Below are positions 7,091-14,644 of a stretch of 64,000 nt of DNA, in pieces (position 1 is the stretch's first letter; every line of letters starts with the position of its first letter). The stretch is from Albidovulum sp. GTDB taxonomy: Bacteria; Pseudomonadota; Alphaproteobacteria; Rhodobacterales; Rhodobacteraceae. Both the position numbers and the translations under genes were made by a program. The stretch is from NCBI GenBank assembly GCA_020637635.1, contig JACKKB010000003.1, positions 310,001-374,000 of the forward strand, written 5' to 3'. Under the pieces are notes generated by a model. The model was not told where the DNA came from and did not search any database. It saw nothing but the letters and a program-made list of their open reading frames with translations.

Positions 7091-9217
7091 CTACCAGGCT
7101 CCGAGCGTGAGAAGTTGTGCCACGATCTCCTCGTTGGCCACCAGCCGCATTTCAGGCGCATTCGAGAGGCTGAAACAGCGGGCGAAGAGATCCTCGGCAT
7201 GGGGCGTCGGCGCGCCGCGCCCGTCGCTCTGACGCACCGGCATGTAGTATTTCCGCAGCGTGACCGGCCCCGGCACGCCCAGCGCCGCGACCGGGCGGGG
7301 GCAGAGAAACGGTGCATGGGCGCGCGGCGAGAGCGGCTGCGTGGTGCCCGGAAAGGGTTCGATCGGCTGCCCGGTGTCGATCACGACCGACCGCATGCGT
7401 CGCTCCTGGCGTGCGTAGAAGGGCGCCCAGTAGGGCATCCGCTCCAGCCGGTCGATGATCGCCGCCGCCGCGAGATCGCTCATCTTGTAGTTCGAGGCGA
7501 AATGGTTGGCGAAGGGATCGTTGCGCACGCCGAAATTCATCATCTGGCGGATCATGCGTTCCTGTTCTGCGTCGCAAAGGACGAAGCCGCCCTCGCCCAC
7601 GCCCCAGGGCTTGGTGTGGTGTGCCGATATCGTCTCCATGGGCGCGCCGGGCGCCAGCGCCGAGGCCGGCCGGTCGAGAAGCCCGGTGGCGTTGTCGACG
7701 ACCAGGGCCTTGCCGGCCTCGGCGCAGAAGAGCCGCACATCGTCCCAGTCGCTCTGCTGGGCGAAGACATTGGTGTAGATCACGCCGTCGTAGCTCTCGG
7801 CGGGAAGCGCCTTCAGCGCTTCGAGATCGAACCGGCCACGGGCATCGCAGTCGATCACCATCGCGGAGCCGAGCGGGCCGACGTTGCAGGAAAAGAAGCC
7901 GAAGGCGCTTGTCACCCAGCGGAAATCGGCCTTGCGGGCGGCATAGGCATGCAGCCCGGCGGCGAGATGGATCGCCGAGGTGCCGTTGTCGATCGCCACC
8001 ACGCGGCGGCTCTCGGGAAGCTTCAGCCGCGCCGCCACCATCCGTTCGAGAAGCGCGGCCACCGGGCCGCCGTTGGCGTGGTGGTTCTGCGCCAGCGAAA
8101 GCGACAGCAGATCGGCGAGCCGCTGGTGGTCGTAGGGCTTGTTCTCGATGAACGGTATGGGGCGCCCGGGGCTCGGGACCGGCAACTCGTCGCAGGACCC
8201 GGGCTCGGGCACGCCGGCGGCCACGGCCAGCTCGACGAGCATCGGGTCGCGCAGGCCGTAGCGGGGTGCATAGAGCGCCGTGACCGCGTCGAGCGCGAGC
8301 CCGAGCCGAGGCACCGCGGCGGCCAGCTGGCGCTGATAGGTGCTGGTCCAGTTCACCTTCATCGCCGTCTCCGGCGCAAAGGCCGCCAGCGTGCCGCCGA
8401 GGTCGACGAACTGGAATCGCGGCTGCGCGTCCCAGAGCCGAAGCGCCAGCAGCGACGAGAGCGCGCCCCCGGCCGCGGCCAACACGACCGGCGGTCGCGC
8501 ACCTGCCTGACGGTCGGCGACCGCCTTGAAAAGTTGCCGTTCGGTGCGGTCGCGCGTCAGCCGCGCCTCTTTCGCATCGACCTTGATCACCGTGAGATCG
8601 GCGATCCCCATCGCGTCGATCAGGGCCCGGTTGCTCGGATTGCCGAGGAAGATCACGCTGCGGCCCCTCAGCGCCTCGATGAGCCGGGAAAGCCCGCCGG
8701 TCATCGCCGCGAGCTTCATCTCGTGGCCGGTGAACCCGACGCGCGCAACGTTCTGCCGGTGCGCTTCGGGCACGAAATGGTCGATGAGCGCCTTGCAGCG
8801 CGCGGTGTTGCAAAGCGGCGTCCCCTCGATCCGGTCGGCCTCGGGAAAGGGCGAGAGCGAGGCGACGAAATGCATCCCCTCCTCTGGCGGCGGGAGCCGG
8901 CCGATGCGGTCGAGCAATTCGGCAAGCAGGCCGCCTTCCGCGAACTTCGAGCCGGCTATGCCGAGCAGGCGGTCGATCTCGCGGCCCGGGCGCGTGGCGA
9001 TTTCGGCGCGTGGAACGCCAAGCTCTTCGAGCGTGGCGAGGCGTTCCCAGAATCCGTGATTGAGCTTGGCGAAGACGAACCTCTCGTCACGCGACAGAAG
9101 CGCGAGGACGAAGTCGAACCCCGGCTCGTCCGCCTCGATCACCGGCGCGGCGTGAAAGACGCCCGCACGGCCGCGCGGATCGATCGCGTCCGCCGGCCTC
9201 GGGGCGGGCGCCTGCAT
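7091..9217 (-). CDS. Fusion: GT-D-like N-domain plus DegT/DnrJ/EryC1-type PLP aminotransferase
   Basis: About 708 residues, nearly twice the size of a DegT-family enzyme. The N-terminal half (about 20-330) has the FAKLNHGFWE, VIFLGNPSN, VVLAAAGGALSSLLALRLW and DLGGTL pattern expected of a GT-D-type glycosyltransferase; this is my inference. The C-terminal half is a PLP enzyme: IDNGTSAIHLAAGL near the cofactor phosphate site, VVDNATG for the pyridine-ring aspartate, and HHTKPWGVGEGG with the Schiff-base lysine at about 536. It probably aminates a keto-sugar nucleotide and transfers or modifies a related sugar. I chose the ATG at 9217; a TTG at 9277 is in frame and possible. Confidence 0.75.
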   Translation of the reverse strand: MQAPAPRPADAIDPRGRAGVFHAAPVIEADEPGFDFVLALLSRDERFVFAKLNHGFWERLATLEELGVPRAEIATRPGREIDRLLGIAGSKFAEGGLLAELLDRIGRLPPPEEGMHFVASLSPFPEADRIEGTPLCNTARCKALIDHFVPEAHRQNVARVGFTGHEMKLAAMTGGLSRLIEALRGRSVIFLGNPSNRALIDAMGIADLTVIKVDAKEARLTRDRTERQLFKAVADRQAGARPPVVLAAAGGALSSLLALRLWDAQPRFQFVDLGGTLAAFAPETAMKVNWTSTYQRQLAAAVPRLGLALDAVTALYAPRYGLRDPMLVELAVAAGVPEPGSCDELPVPSPGRPIPFIENKPYDHQRLADLLSLSLAQNHHANGGPVAALLERMVAARLKLPESRRVVAIDNGTSAIHLAAGLHAYAARKADFRWVTSAFGFFSCNVGPLGSAMVIDCDARGRFDLEALKALPAESYDGVIYTNVFAQQSDWDDVRLFCAEAGKALVVDNATGLLDRPASALAPGAPMETISAHHTKPWGVGEGGFVLCDAEQERMIRQMMNFGVRNDPFANHFASNYKMSDLAAAAIIDRLERMPYWAPFYARQERRMRSVVIDTGQPIEPFPGTTQPLSPRAHAPFLCPRPVAALGVPGPVTLRKYYMPVRQSDGRGAPTPHAEDLFARCFSLSNAPEMRLVANEEIVAQLLTLGAW

Positions 9218-9484
9218 CGGCTTGCCACCGCCGAGCAACTGCCTCAGTGGCGCCGTCCAACCTGTTCCTGTGCCCAAGGGCTCGTTCCCGTCGCATGGCC
9301 GGCACCGGGGAATGCGGCGCCATCGCCTGTCGGTGATACATGCTCACCCGATGGTTGGAAAGCGCCGGGCACGCGCCGCAGACCGGGGTTTTCGCGCCGA
9401 CGCGCGCATGCCCCATGGACCGCCGCACGGCCATGCACTAGGAACCCCGGTGCCGGCCAGGCCGGCGGCAACGGACGGATCCAC

Positions 9485-9889
9485 ATGGCTTCTGGATTGC
9501 GCGACAGGGGACAGGCGATCCGCTTCACGGCGGTCAGCGTGGTCGGCATGCTGGCCGACTATGCCGCCGCGCTCGTCTTCGCGAACCTTCTCGGCCTGCC
9601 CTATCTCGTGGCCTCGACTTGCGGTTTCGTCATCGGCTCGATCATCAACTACATCGGCCACAATCTCGTCAGCTACGAACACACCGGCGCCGCCACCATC
9701 TCGGTTCTCGGCTGGGTGAAGTACTTCTTCGCCGTCATCCTTTCGCTTCTCGTCCGGCTGGCGGCCGTGGCGCTGCTGGAACAGCTGACGGCGCTCCCCT
9801 TCTGGATCGTTCTCGTCATCGCCATCGGCGCGTCCTTCGTGACCAGCTACGTGATCTCGACCCTCTGGGTGTTCCGCAAGCCCGGCTGA
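9485..9889 (+). CDS. GtrA-family membrane protein
   Basis: A 134-residue protein with four transmembrane helices: RFTAVSVVGMLADYAAALVF, an L/V-rich second helix with the GSIINYIGHN motif, and two C-terminal helices ending in STLWVFRK. This is the GtrA pattern. GtrA proteins are thought to flip or handle polyprenyl-phosphate sugars for serotype conversion, teichoic acid or exopolysaccharide decoration. It is divergent from the fusion gene and convergent with asnB. A long open frame extends upstream on this strand but is antisense to the fusion gene and is not coding. The ATG at 9485 follows GGACGGATCC, only a weak ribosome site. Confidence 0.85.
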   Translation: MASGLRDRGQAIRFTAVSVVGMLADYAAALVFANLLGLPYLVASTCGFVIGSIINYIGHNLVSYEHTGAATISVLGWVKYFFAVILSLLVRLAAVALLEQLTALPFWIVLVIAIGASFVTSYVISTLWVFRKPG

Positions 9890-9910
9890 GGCCGCCAGGT
9901 TCAGGCGGCC
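9890..9910. terminator. Convergent hairpin between gtrA-like gene and asnB
   Basis: GGCCGCC-AGGTTCA-GGCGGCC is a perfect 7-bp stem with a 7-base loop in the 11-base gap between two convergent stops and the first bases of asnB's end. There is no T-tract. It probably functions as a weak bidirectional terminator or transcript end. Confidence 0.4.
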
Positions 9911-11826
9911 ATGTCGGCGCGTTCGGCGGGCTGGATGTAGAGCTCGTGCCACATCATGTAGTTCAGCATGCCCCAGAGCGCGCGGCCGTTGTCGCGCCGC
10001 CCCTGAAGATGCGCGTCGATGAGCTCGGCCACCGCCTCGGCCCGGAACAGCCCGGTGCGGGCGATGTTCTCCGGCCCGAGATAACACATCATGAGATCCT
10101 TGAGCTCGGACTTCAGCCAGCGCGAATAGGGCATCTCGAGCCCGACCTTCTTCTTGTCCAGGATCTCGTCCGGCAGCCGACCCTTCATCGCGCGCCGCAT
10201 CAGGTGCTTCTTGCGCCCGTCCTTCATCTTCAGCTTCGGCGAGACCCGGGCGAGATAGGCGGTAAGCTCGGGATCCGTGAAGGGCACCCGCGCCTCGAGC
10301 GAATGTGCCATCGTCATGCGGTCGTTCTTGATCATCAGGTCGTCGGGCAGGAAGACGGTTGAATCGATATACATGAGCCCCGAAAGCGTCTGGTCGGCCG
10401 CCGCATGACGGAACGCGGCACGGAAATGGCGGACCGAAGGTTCAAGCCCGCCGGCCGCCACGCCCTCGGCATAGAGCGCCCGCTTCTCATCTTCATTGAG
10501 CACGATGCGCCACCACAGATGTGCCTCTTCGGGCGGCAGGTCCAGCCCGCCGAGGAACCGCTTGGCCTTGAACTCGAAGCTCAGCTTCTTGTCGGAGACC
10601 GGCAGCAGATTGACGAGCGGGCGGATCACGCCGTTGCGGATGAAGCCCGGAATCCGGCGGGCCTTTTCATAGGCGCCGTAGGCGGCGTGGGTGTCATAGC
10701 CCGCAAAGGCCTCGTCCCCGCCCTCGCCCGACAGCACCACGACGACCTCGTCCTTGGCCAGCTCGCTGACATAGTAGGTCGGGATCGCCGAGCCGTCGCC
10801 ATAGGGCTCGTCGATATAGGAAAGGTACTCGGGCAGGAGCGCGCGCACCTTGTCGGCGGTGATGAGCACCTCGCGGTGTTCGGTATTGAAGGCCTCCGCC
10901 ACGATCCGCGCATAGGGCAGCTCGTTGAAGCTCTGATCCTCGAAGCCGACCGAATAGGTGTGGATCCTCTCTGTCGTCTCTTCGGCCATGAGCGCCACAA
11001 GCGTGCTGGAATCGAGCCCTCCCGAGAGGAAGACGCCGATCGGCACATCGGCGATGAGACGCCGCTTCAGCGCCCGCTTCATGAGATCGAGCGCGCTTTC
11101 GACCGCAGCGTCCTCGGTGATCGTCGGATCCACCTTGAAGGTCAGGTCCCAGTAGCGCACCGGCGCGGCGGCGCCTTCGCGCGTGACCGACATGCGATGC
11201 CCCGGCGGAACCTCGAAGATGCCCTCGAAGGCAGTCTGTTCGCCCGGCACGTAGTTGAAGGTCAGGAAATCGTGCAGCGCCTGAAGCGAGGCTTTGCGCT
11301 CTACCCGCCGGTCGGCGATGATCGCCTTGATCTCGGAACCGAAGCGGAAATGGCCGGCGTCCTGCTGATAGAAAAGCGGCTTGATCCCGTAGCGGTCGCG
11401 CATCAGGTGCAACGTGCCGTCCCGACGGTCCCAGATCGCGATGGCGAACATGCCGATCAACTCGGACACCATGTCGACGCCGAGTTCCTCGTAGAGATGG
11501 ATCAGCACCTCGGTATCGGTGCGCGACCGAAAGACATGGCCGCGCTCATCCAGCTGGAACTTCTCGCGCAGTTCCGCGAAGTTGTAGACCTCGCCGTTGT
11601 AGACGATGACGACACTGCCATCCTCGTTGGTCATCGGCTGGTGGCCGGCGCTCGACAGGTCGATGACCGACAGCCGGCGATGGCCGAGCGCGATCCCGTC
11701 ATCCACCCAGAGCCCGCTGTCGTTCGGGCCGCGATGGGCTAGCGTGTCGGTCATGGTCCGGATCACCGTCTCGCCGATCGGCTCCGGCGCCGCGCCCAGT
11801 CCGATGATGCCGCAGATCCCGCACAT
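9901..11826 (-). CDS. asnB: Asparagine synthase (glutamine-hydrolysing)
   Basis: A 641-residue protein with an N-terminal class II glutaminase domain starting MCGICG (Cys2 is the nucleophile, exposed after Met removal) and a C-terminal synthetase domain with the PP-loop LSGGLDSST near residue 267. Lengths and motifs fit AsnB, but many such copies lie in polysaccharide or natural-product loci and amidate carboxylated sugars rather than aspartate. Here it lies between GtrA-like and GT39 genes, so sugar amidation is a real alternative. AAGGAG lies 10 bases before the ATG. It follows the GT39 gene by 34 bases, presumably one operon. Confidence 0.88.
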   Translation of the reverse strand: MCGICGIIGLGAAPEPIGETVIRTMTDTLAHRGPNDSGLWVDDGIALGHRRLSVIDLSSAGHQPMTNEDGSVVIVYNGEVYNFAELREKFQLDERGHVFRSRTDTEVLIHLYEELGVDMVSELIGMFAIAIWDRRDGTLHLMRDRYGIKPLFYQQDAGHFRFGSEIKAIIADRRVERKASLQALHDFLTFNYVPGEQTAFEGIFEVPPGHRMSVTREGAAAPVRYWDLTFKVDPTITEDAAVESALDLMKRALKRRLIADVPIGVFLSGGLDSSTLVALMAEETTERIHTYSVGFEDQSFNELPYARIVAEAFNTEHREVLITADKVRALLPEYLSYIDEPYGDGSAIPTYYVSELAKDEVVVVLSGEGGDEAFAGYDTHAAYGAYEKARRIPGFIRNGVIRPLVNLLPVSDKKLSFEFKAKRFLGGLDLPPEEAHLWWRIVLNEDEKRALYAEGVAAGGLEPSVRHFRAAFRHAAADQTLSGLMYIDSTVFLPDDLMIKNDRMTMAHSLEARVPFTDPELTAYLARVSPKLKMKDGRKKHLMRRAMKGRLPDEILDKKKVGLEMPYSRWLKSELKDLMMCYLGPENIARTGLFRAEAVAELIDAHLQGRRDNGRALWGMLNYMMWHELYIQPAERADMAA

Positions 11827-11860
11827 GTCCCGTCGTCTCCTTCTGCGCCTGCTGCGCCTG

Positions 11861-13546
11861 TTACCCGTTGCCGCCGCCCGCCGCGACGCCGACGACGATC
11901 TCGCCGCCGTTCAGCGTGCCGGCGAAGCGGCCGACCAGCCGGTAGTCTCTGTCGAACTCGGCCAGAATCTCCGGATAGGTCGTCTGCGCGTGAACCGGCA
12001 TCGTGTAGACGAGCCAGGTGCGCGGCGCCGTTGCCCGGATCGCGTCGAGCTCGGCGAGCGTCGTCACGTTCGCCCAGCCCTTGTGAAAATACGCGTTGAA
12101 GGGAAAGCCGGCGATACCGACCGTGACGACAACGTCGCCCGGCTGCTCCTCGGCTTCGATGGCCGCGATGGCGGCGTCATAGGCCTGCTTGGGCGCATGC
12201 ACGTGGCGCAGCGAAAGGGCCGAGAGAAGGACGATCGCCGCGCAGGCCGCAGCCCCGAGCCAGTCGGCGCGCGCACCGAGCCCGATGAGCCGCCCGAGAA
12301 GCGTGCCGGTCTGCATCGCGCCATGGATCAGGATGATGACGCCGAAACCCATCGCGAAGAAGAAGAAGCGCGGAAAGAGCGTGTAGCCGATGCTCGTCAT
12401 CAGCGTGACGCCAAGCACCGTCGGCACGAGGAAGAGCGCGACAATGGCCGGGCTGCGGCGCCCGAGGTCCCAAAGCCCGACGGCAAAGACGCCAACCGCC
12501 GCGAGCCCCACACCGAGGCTGGAGAATCCGACCTGCAACCCGTTGGCAAGCTCCATGAGCGCCCAGAGCGGATTGCTCCAGGCGATCGCGCGCCCCTGCA
12601 GGCCGGAATTCAGGAGCCCGCCGCCGAACATCGCCGGAAGGATGAGGGCATGGAGCTGAAAGGTCAGAAGCCCGAGCGGCACGAAGCCGTAGAAGAAACC
12701 CCGCCACGGCGCCGCGGCAACACCCGGGCGGCGAAGCGCGACCGCGCCGAGATAGACGGCGAACTGCGCGATCGCGGCAAAGCCCATGGTCAGATGGGTG
12801 AAGGCACCGAGCGCGCCCGCAAGCGCGTAGAAAAGCCAGGTCCGCCGCCGGTTGCCGCGCAGGGCATCGATCAGAAGCACGCTGGAGAGAAGCGTGAAGA
12901 ACAGGAGCGCCGTATAGCCGCGGGCATTCTGGCTGAACCAGATGTGGTGGAACGAGACCGTTGTGAGCGCGACGGCAAAGAGGCTCTCGCGCACCGACAG
13001 GAAACGCCGCGACAGTGCGTAGAGCACCGCGATGCTGCCGATCCCGAAGAGTGCAGCCGGCAGCCGGAATGCCCAGGTGCTGTCGCCGAAGGTCTCGATC
13101 GAAAGCCGCGCCAGAACCGAGAACAGCAGATGGTTGTTCGCATCGTCAAAGGTGCTGACGATCTGGCCGACGCCAAGCGGCATGTAGCGCACATGGGTCA
13201 GCATCTCGTCATACCAGATGCCGGTATCGAGCGCGTAGAGCCTGAGCACCGCCGCAAGCGCGAGAAGGCCCGCGAAGACCAGCGTCTCGGCCCTTCGCGC
13301 CGGCGCCGGCTCGTCGAAGTCGGCCGGCCGGGAGGAGGCCCCCGGGCCCCGCGCCGCGATCACCAGCGCCGATCCGTAAAGCCCGATCGCCACCAGCCCG
13401 GCCTTGAACAATTGCGCACCGAGGCGAAGACTGTCTCCCGAACCGACGGTCTCGCCGCGCAGGAACCGGATGAGGCTCTCGGCAGGGAGCCCGAGCCCGA
13501 CCAGTGCGACCAGCACCGACAGCACGAGCAAAATCAGCTTATCCAT
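11861..13546 (-). CDS. Glycosyltransferase family 39 (ArnT/PMT-like) membrane protein
   Basis: A 561-residue protein with about eleven hydrophobic segments. The early luminal loop contains WYDEMLTHVRY, the acidic motif of GT39/GT83 enzymes that use polyprenyl-phosphate sugars, and a short soluble C-terminal domain follows. It should transfer a sugar from a lipid carrier on the periplasmic face of the inner membrane. GtrA-like and AsnB neighbours fit a glycan-decoration role. The ATG at 13546 has only a weak Shine-Dalgarno sequence. The gene begins about 125 bases after the terminator of the structured RNA described at 13.67-13.86 kb, so read-through control is possible. Confidence 0.85.
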   Translation of the reverse strand: MDKLILLVLSVLVALVGLGLPAESLIRFLRGETVGSGDSLRLGAQLFKAGLVAIGLYGSALVIAARGPGASSRPADFDEPAPARRAETLVFAGLLALAAVLRLYALDTGIWYDEMLTHVRYMPLGVGQIVSTFDDANNHLLFSVLARLSIETFGDSTWAFRLPAALFGIGSIAVLYALSRRFLSVRESLFAVALTTVSFHHIWFSQNARGYTALLFFTLLSSVLLIDALRGNRRRTWLFYALAGALGAFTHLTMGFAAIAQFAVYLGAVALRRPGVAAAPWRGFFYGFVPLGLLTFQLHALILPAMFGGGLLNSGLQGRAIAWSNPLWALMELANGLQVGFSSLGVGLAAVGVFAVGLWDLGRRSPAIVALFLVPTVLGVTLMTSIGYTLFPRFFFFAMGFGVIILIHGAMQTGTLLGRLIGLGARADWLGAAACAAIVLLSALSLRHVHAPKQAYDAAIAAIEAEEQPGDVVVTVGIAGFPFNAYFHKGWANVTTLAELDAIRATAPRTWLVYTMPVHAQTTYPEILAEFDRDYRLVGRFAGTLNGGEIVVGVAAGGGNG

Positions 13547-13670
13547 CTGGCGTTCAACAAAAATACTTTGGCGGCAATGCTGCGCTACCCTGTTCGATCC
13601 CCAGATTACGAAAGCGCGGGCAAAATTGCACGCCCGAACTCTCGCATCTGCAGCACCGGCATGCCGGAAC

Positions 13671-13700
13671 GGAAAGGGCCGCTCCGGGTTGGAGCGGCCC
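13671..13700 (-). terminator. Rho-independent-type terminator of the structured RNA
   Basis: On the - strand GGGCCGCTCC-AACCC-GGAGCGGCCC forms a perfect 10-bp stem with a 5-base loop, followed by TTTCC. The T-tract is short, as is common in very GC-rich genomes. It lies downstream of the mini-ORF and its long-range stems and about 125 bases before the GT39 start. It could be either the end of a free small RNA or an attenuator. Confidence 0.7.
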
Positions 13701-13856
13701 TCCGAGATCTACGGAGATGGGCCAGTTAGGGTGTCGAAGATCGACTAGGCCCAGTCAGGGTTCTATACCCTTGGGTTTGCCCTCAGGCCACGGCCCCCCT
13801 GACTGTCCCGACACCTCTCTCCAATATCACTCTAGACACTGGATCACCTCCTTTCT
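13676..13856 (-). ncRNA. Candidate structured leader or small RNA with 18-nt anti-16S Shine-Dalgarno
   Basis: This lies inside a 363-base stretch (13547-13909) with no conventional gene. Read on the - strand it begins with an 18-base perfect complement to the expected 3' end of 16S rRNA (13856-13839), then an 18-codon ORF. It then shows nested long-range stems: GGTGTCG (13815-13809) with CGACACC (13736-13730), and CAGTCAGGG (13805-13797) with CCCTGACTG (13760-13752). A local GTCGA-TCT-TCGAC hairpin competes with the outer stem. It ends in a strong terminator. Both left arms lie inside the mini-ORF and both right arms follow its stop, an attenuator-like geometry. I do not recognise a named RNA family. 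Confidence 0.6.
13783..13839 (-). CDS. 18-codon leader ORF with a perfect extended Shine-Dalgarno
   Basis: A GTG start at 13839 lies 7 bases after AGGAGG, inside AGAAAGGAGGTGATCC, which pairs with the whole 16S tail. The reading frame gives MSRVILERGVGTVRGAVA and then TGA. It is rich in Val, Arg and Gly, without the runs of one amino acid seen in classical biosynthetic leader peptides. Its translation would cover the left arms of two downstream stems. A peptide this short has no recognisable family. The case for translation rests only on the ribosome-binding site and spacing. Confidence 0.5.
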   Translation of the reverse strand: MSRVILERGVGTVRGAVA

Positions 13857-13867
13857 CTGCGTTGCCG

Positions 13868-13876
13868 TTATCCACA
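13868..13876 (+). promoter_or_regulatory. Consensus DnaA-box 9-mer
   Basis: TTATCCACA matches the strong DnaA-box consensus exactly and lies just upstream of the structured RNA. It is a single copy with no neighbouring boxes, AT-rich element or dnaA/dnaN genes, so it is not an origin. It may be a DnaA regulatory or titration site, or chance. A TTGACA hexamer on the - strand (13903-13898) lies nearby, but no matching -10 is found at 16-18 bases. Confidence 0.35.
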
Positions 13877-13909
13877 GGCTGCCACAGATTTCGGGACTGT
13901 CAAATCATT

Positions 13910-14545
13910 TTACGCAACGCGTTCGGTGAGACGCGCCACGATCACCCGGAACGGCACCAAAGCCACAGCCGCAAGCGCGAGTTTCACGAACCAGTCTGCG
14001 AGCGCGAGCGACATCCAGAGCGGCGCGCCGGGCCCGAACCCGAGCAGCGGCAGCACCGCGTTGGCCCAGGAGACGTCGTTCGACGGTTCCACAAAGGCAA
14101 GCCAGCCCGAGAACGCGACGGTGAAGAAAAGCAGCGTGTCGAGCGACGAACCGAACAGCGTCGAGACGAGCGGCGCGCGCCACCAGCTTGCCCGGCGCAG
14201 CCGGTTGAAGACATGGACATCGGTCAGCTGCGCCACGAGGAAGGCGAGCCCCGACCCCATCGCGATGCGCAAGGTGACGGCCGGATAACTGAAGCCGTCG
14301 CCCTCGAGCATGATCTGCGTGCCGACGAGCGAACAGGCCACGCCCACGAGGAAACCCGCGATCACCACCCTGCGCGCGGCGGCCGCGCCCTGCAGACGGT
14401 TGGTGAGATCGGTGACGAGGAAGGCGAAGGGATAGGTGAAGGCGCCCCAGGTCAGCCATTGACCGAACAGGAACTGCACGAGGATGTTGGAGGCCACCAC
14501 CACGGCGGCCATCGCAAGGATGCCGGGAATGAGATTGCGGGTCAT
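13910..14545 (-). CDS. yhhQ: Queuosine precursor transporter, YhhQ/VUT family
   Basis: A 211-residue protein with about six transmembrane helices. It shows the family segments ASNILVQF, FTYPFAFLVTDLTNR and FNRLRRASWWRAPLVSTLFGSSLDT, the latter resembling the conserved charged and polar patch of COG1738. These proteins import queuine, preQ1 or preQ0 for tRNA modification. I chose the ATG at 14545 (GGAACG about 7 bases upstream); the frame continues 29 codons upstream without support. I looked for a preQ1 riboswitch in the 99-base leader and saw only two small hairpins that do not match the known classes. Confidence 0.85.
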   Translation of the reverse strand: MTRNLIPGILAMAAVVVASNILVQFLFGQWLTWGAFTYPFAFLVTDLTNRLQGAAAARRVVIAGFLVGVACSLVGTQIMLEGDGFSYPAVTLRIAMGSGLAFLVAQLTDVHVFNRLRRASWWRAPLVSTLFGSSLDTLLFFTVAFSGWLAFVEPSNDVSWANAVLPLLGFGPGAPLWMSLALADWFVKLALAAVALVPFRVIVARLTERVA

Positions 14546-14644
14546 CGAACGTTCCGTTTTGACAAGGTCGCGGAGACTTGGTTCCGACGGGAGGAACGCG
14601 CGGGCTCTACGCGCCCGCGGCCCGCGCGTCAAGCGCTCCGAAGC

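Noticed and set aside
7115..9484. Long + strand open frame ahead of the GtrA start
   Set aside because: It is antisense to the fusion gene. Only the part from 9485 resembles a protein family.
11606..13729. 707-codon + strand open frame
   Set aside because: It lies antisense to asnB and the GT39 gene, with low-complexity charged sequence and no motif.
13839..13856. Remnant of a 16S rRNA gene 3' end on the + strand
   Set aside because: Only the last 18 bases match, with no 16S helix 45 or upstream sequence and no spacer or tRNA after it. A Shine-Dalgarno on the - strand with proper spacing to a GTG explains it better.
13868..13876. Replication origin
   Set aside because: There is a single DnaA box only, no AT-rich unwinding region, and no origin-associated genes.
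13857..13909. Sigma-70 promoter for the structured RNA
   Set aside because: A TTGACA is present on the - strand, but no acceptable -10 occurs 16-18 bases later. Transcription could start elsewhere or read through from the yhhQ gene.
14546..14644. preQ1 riboswitch upstream of the queuosine-precursor transporter
   Set aside because: The 99-base leader has two small hairpins but lacks the conserved preQ1-I, -II or -III sequences.
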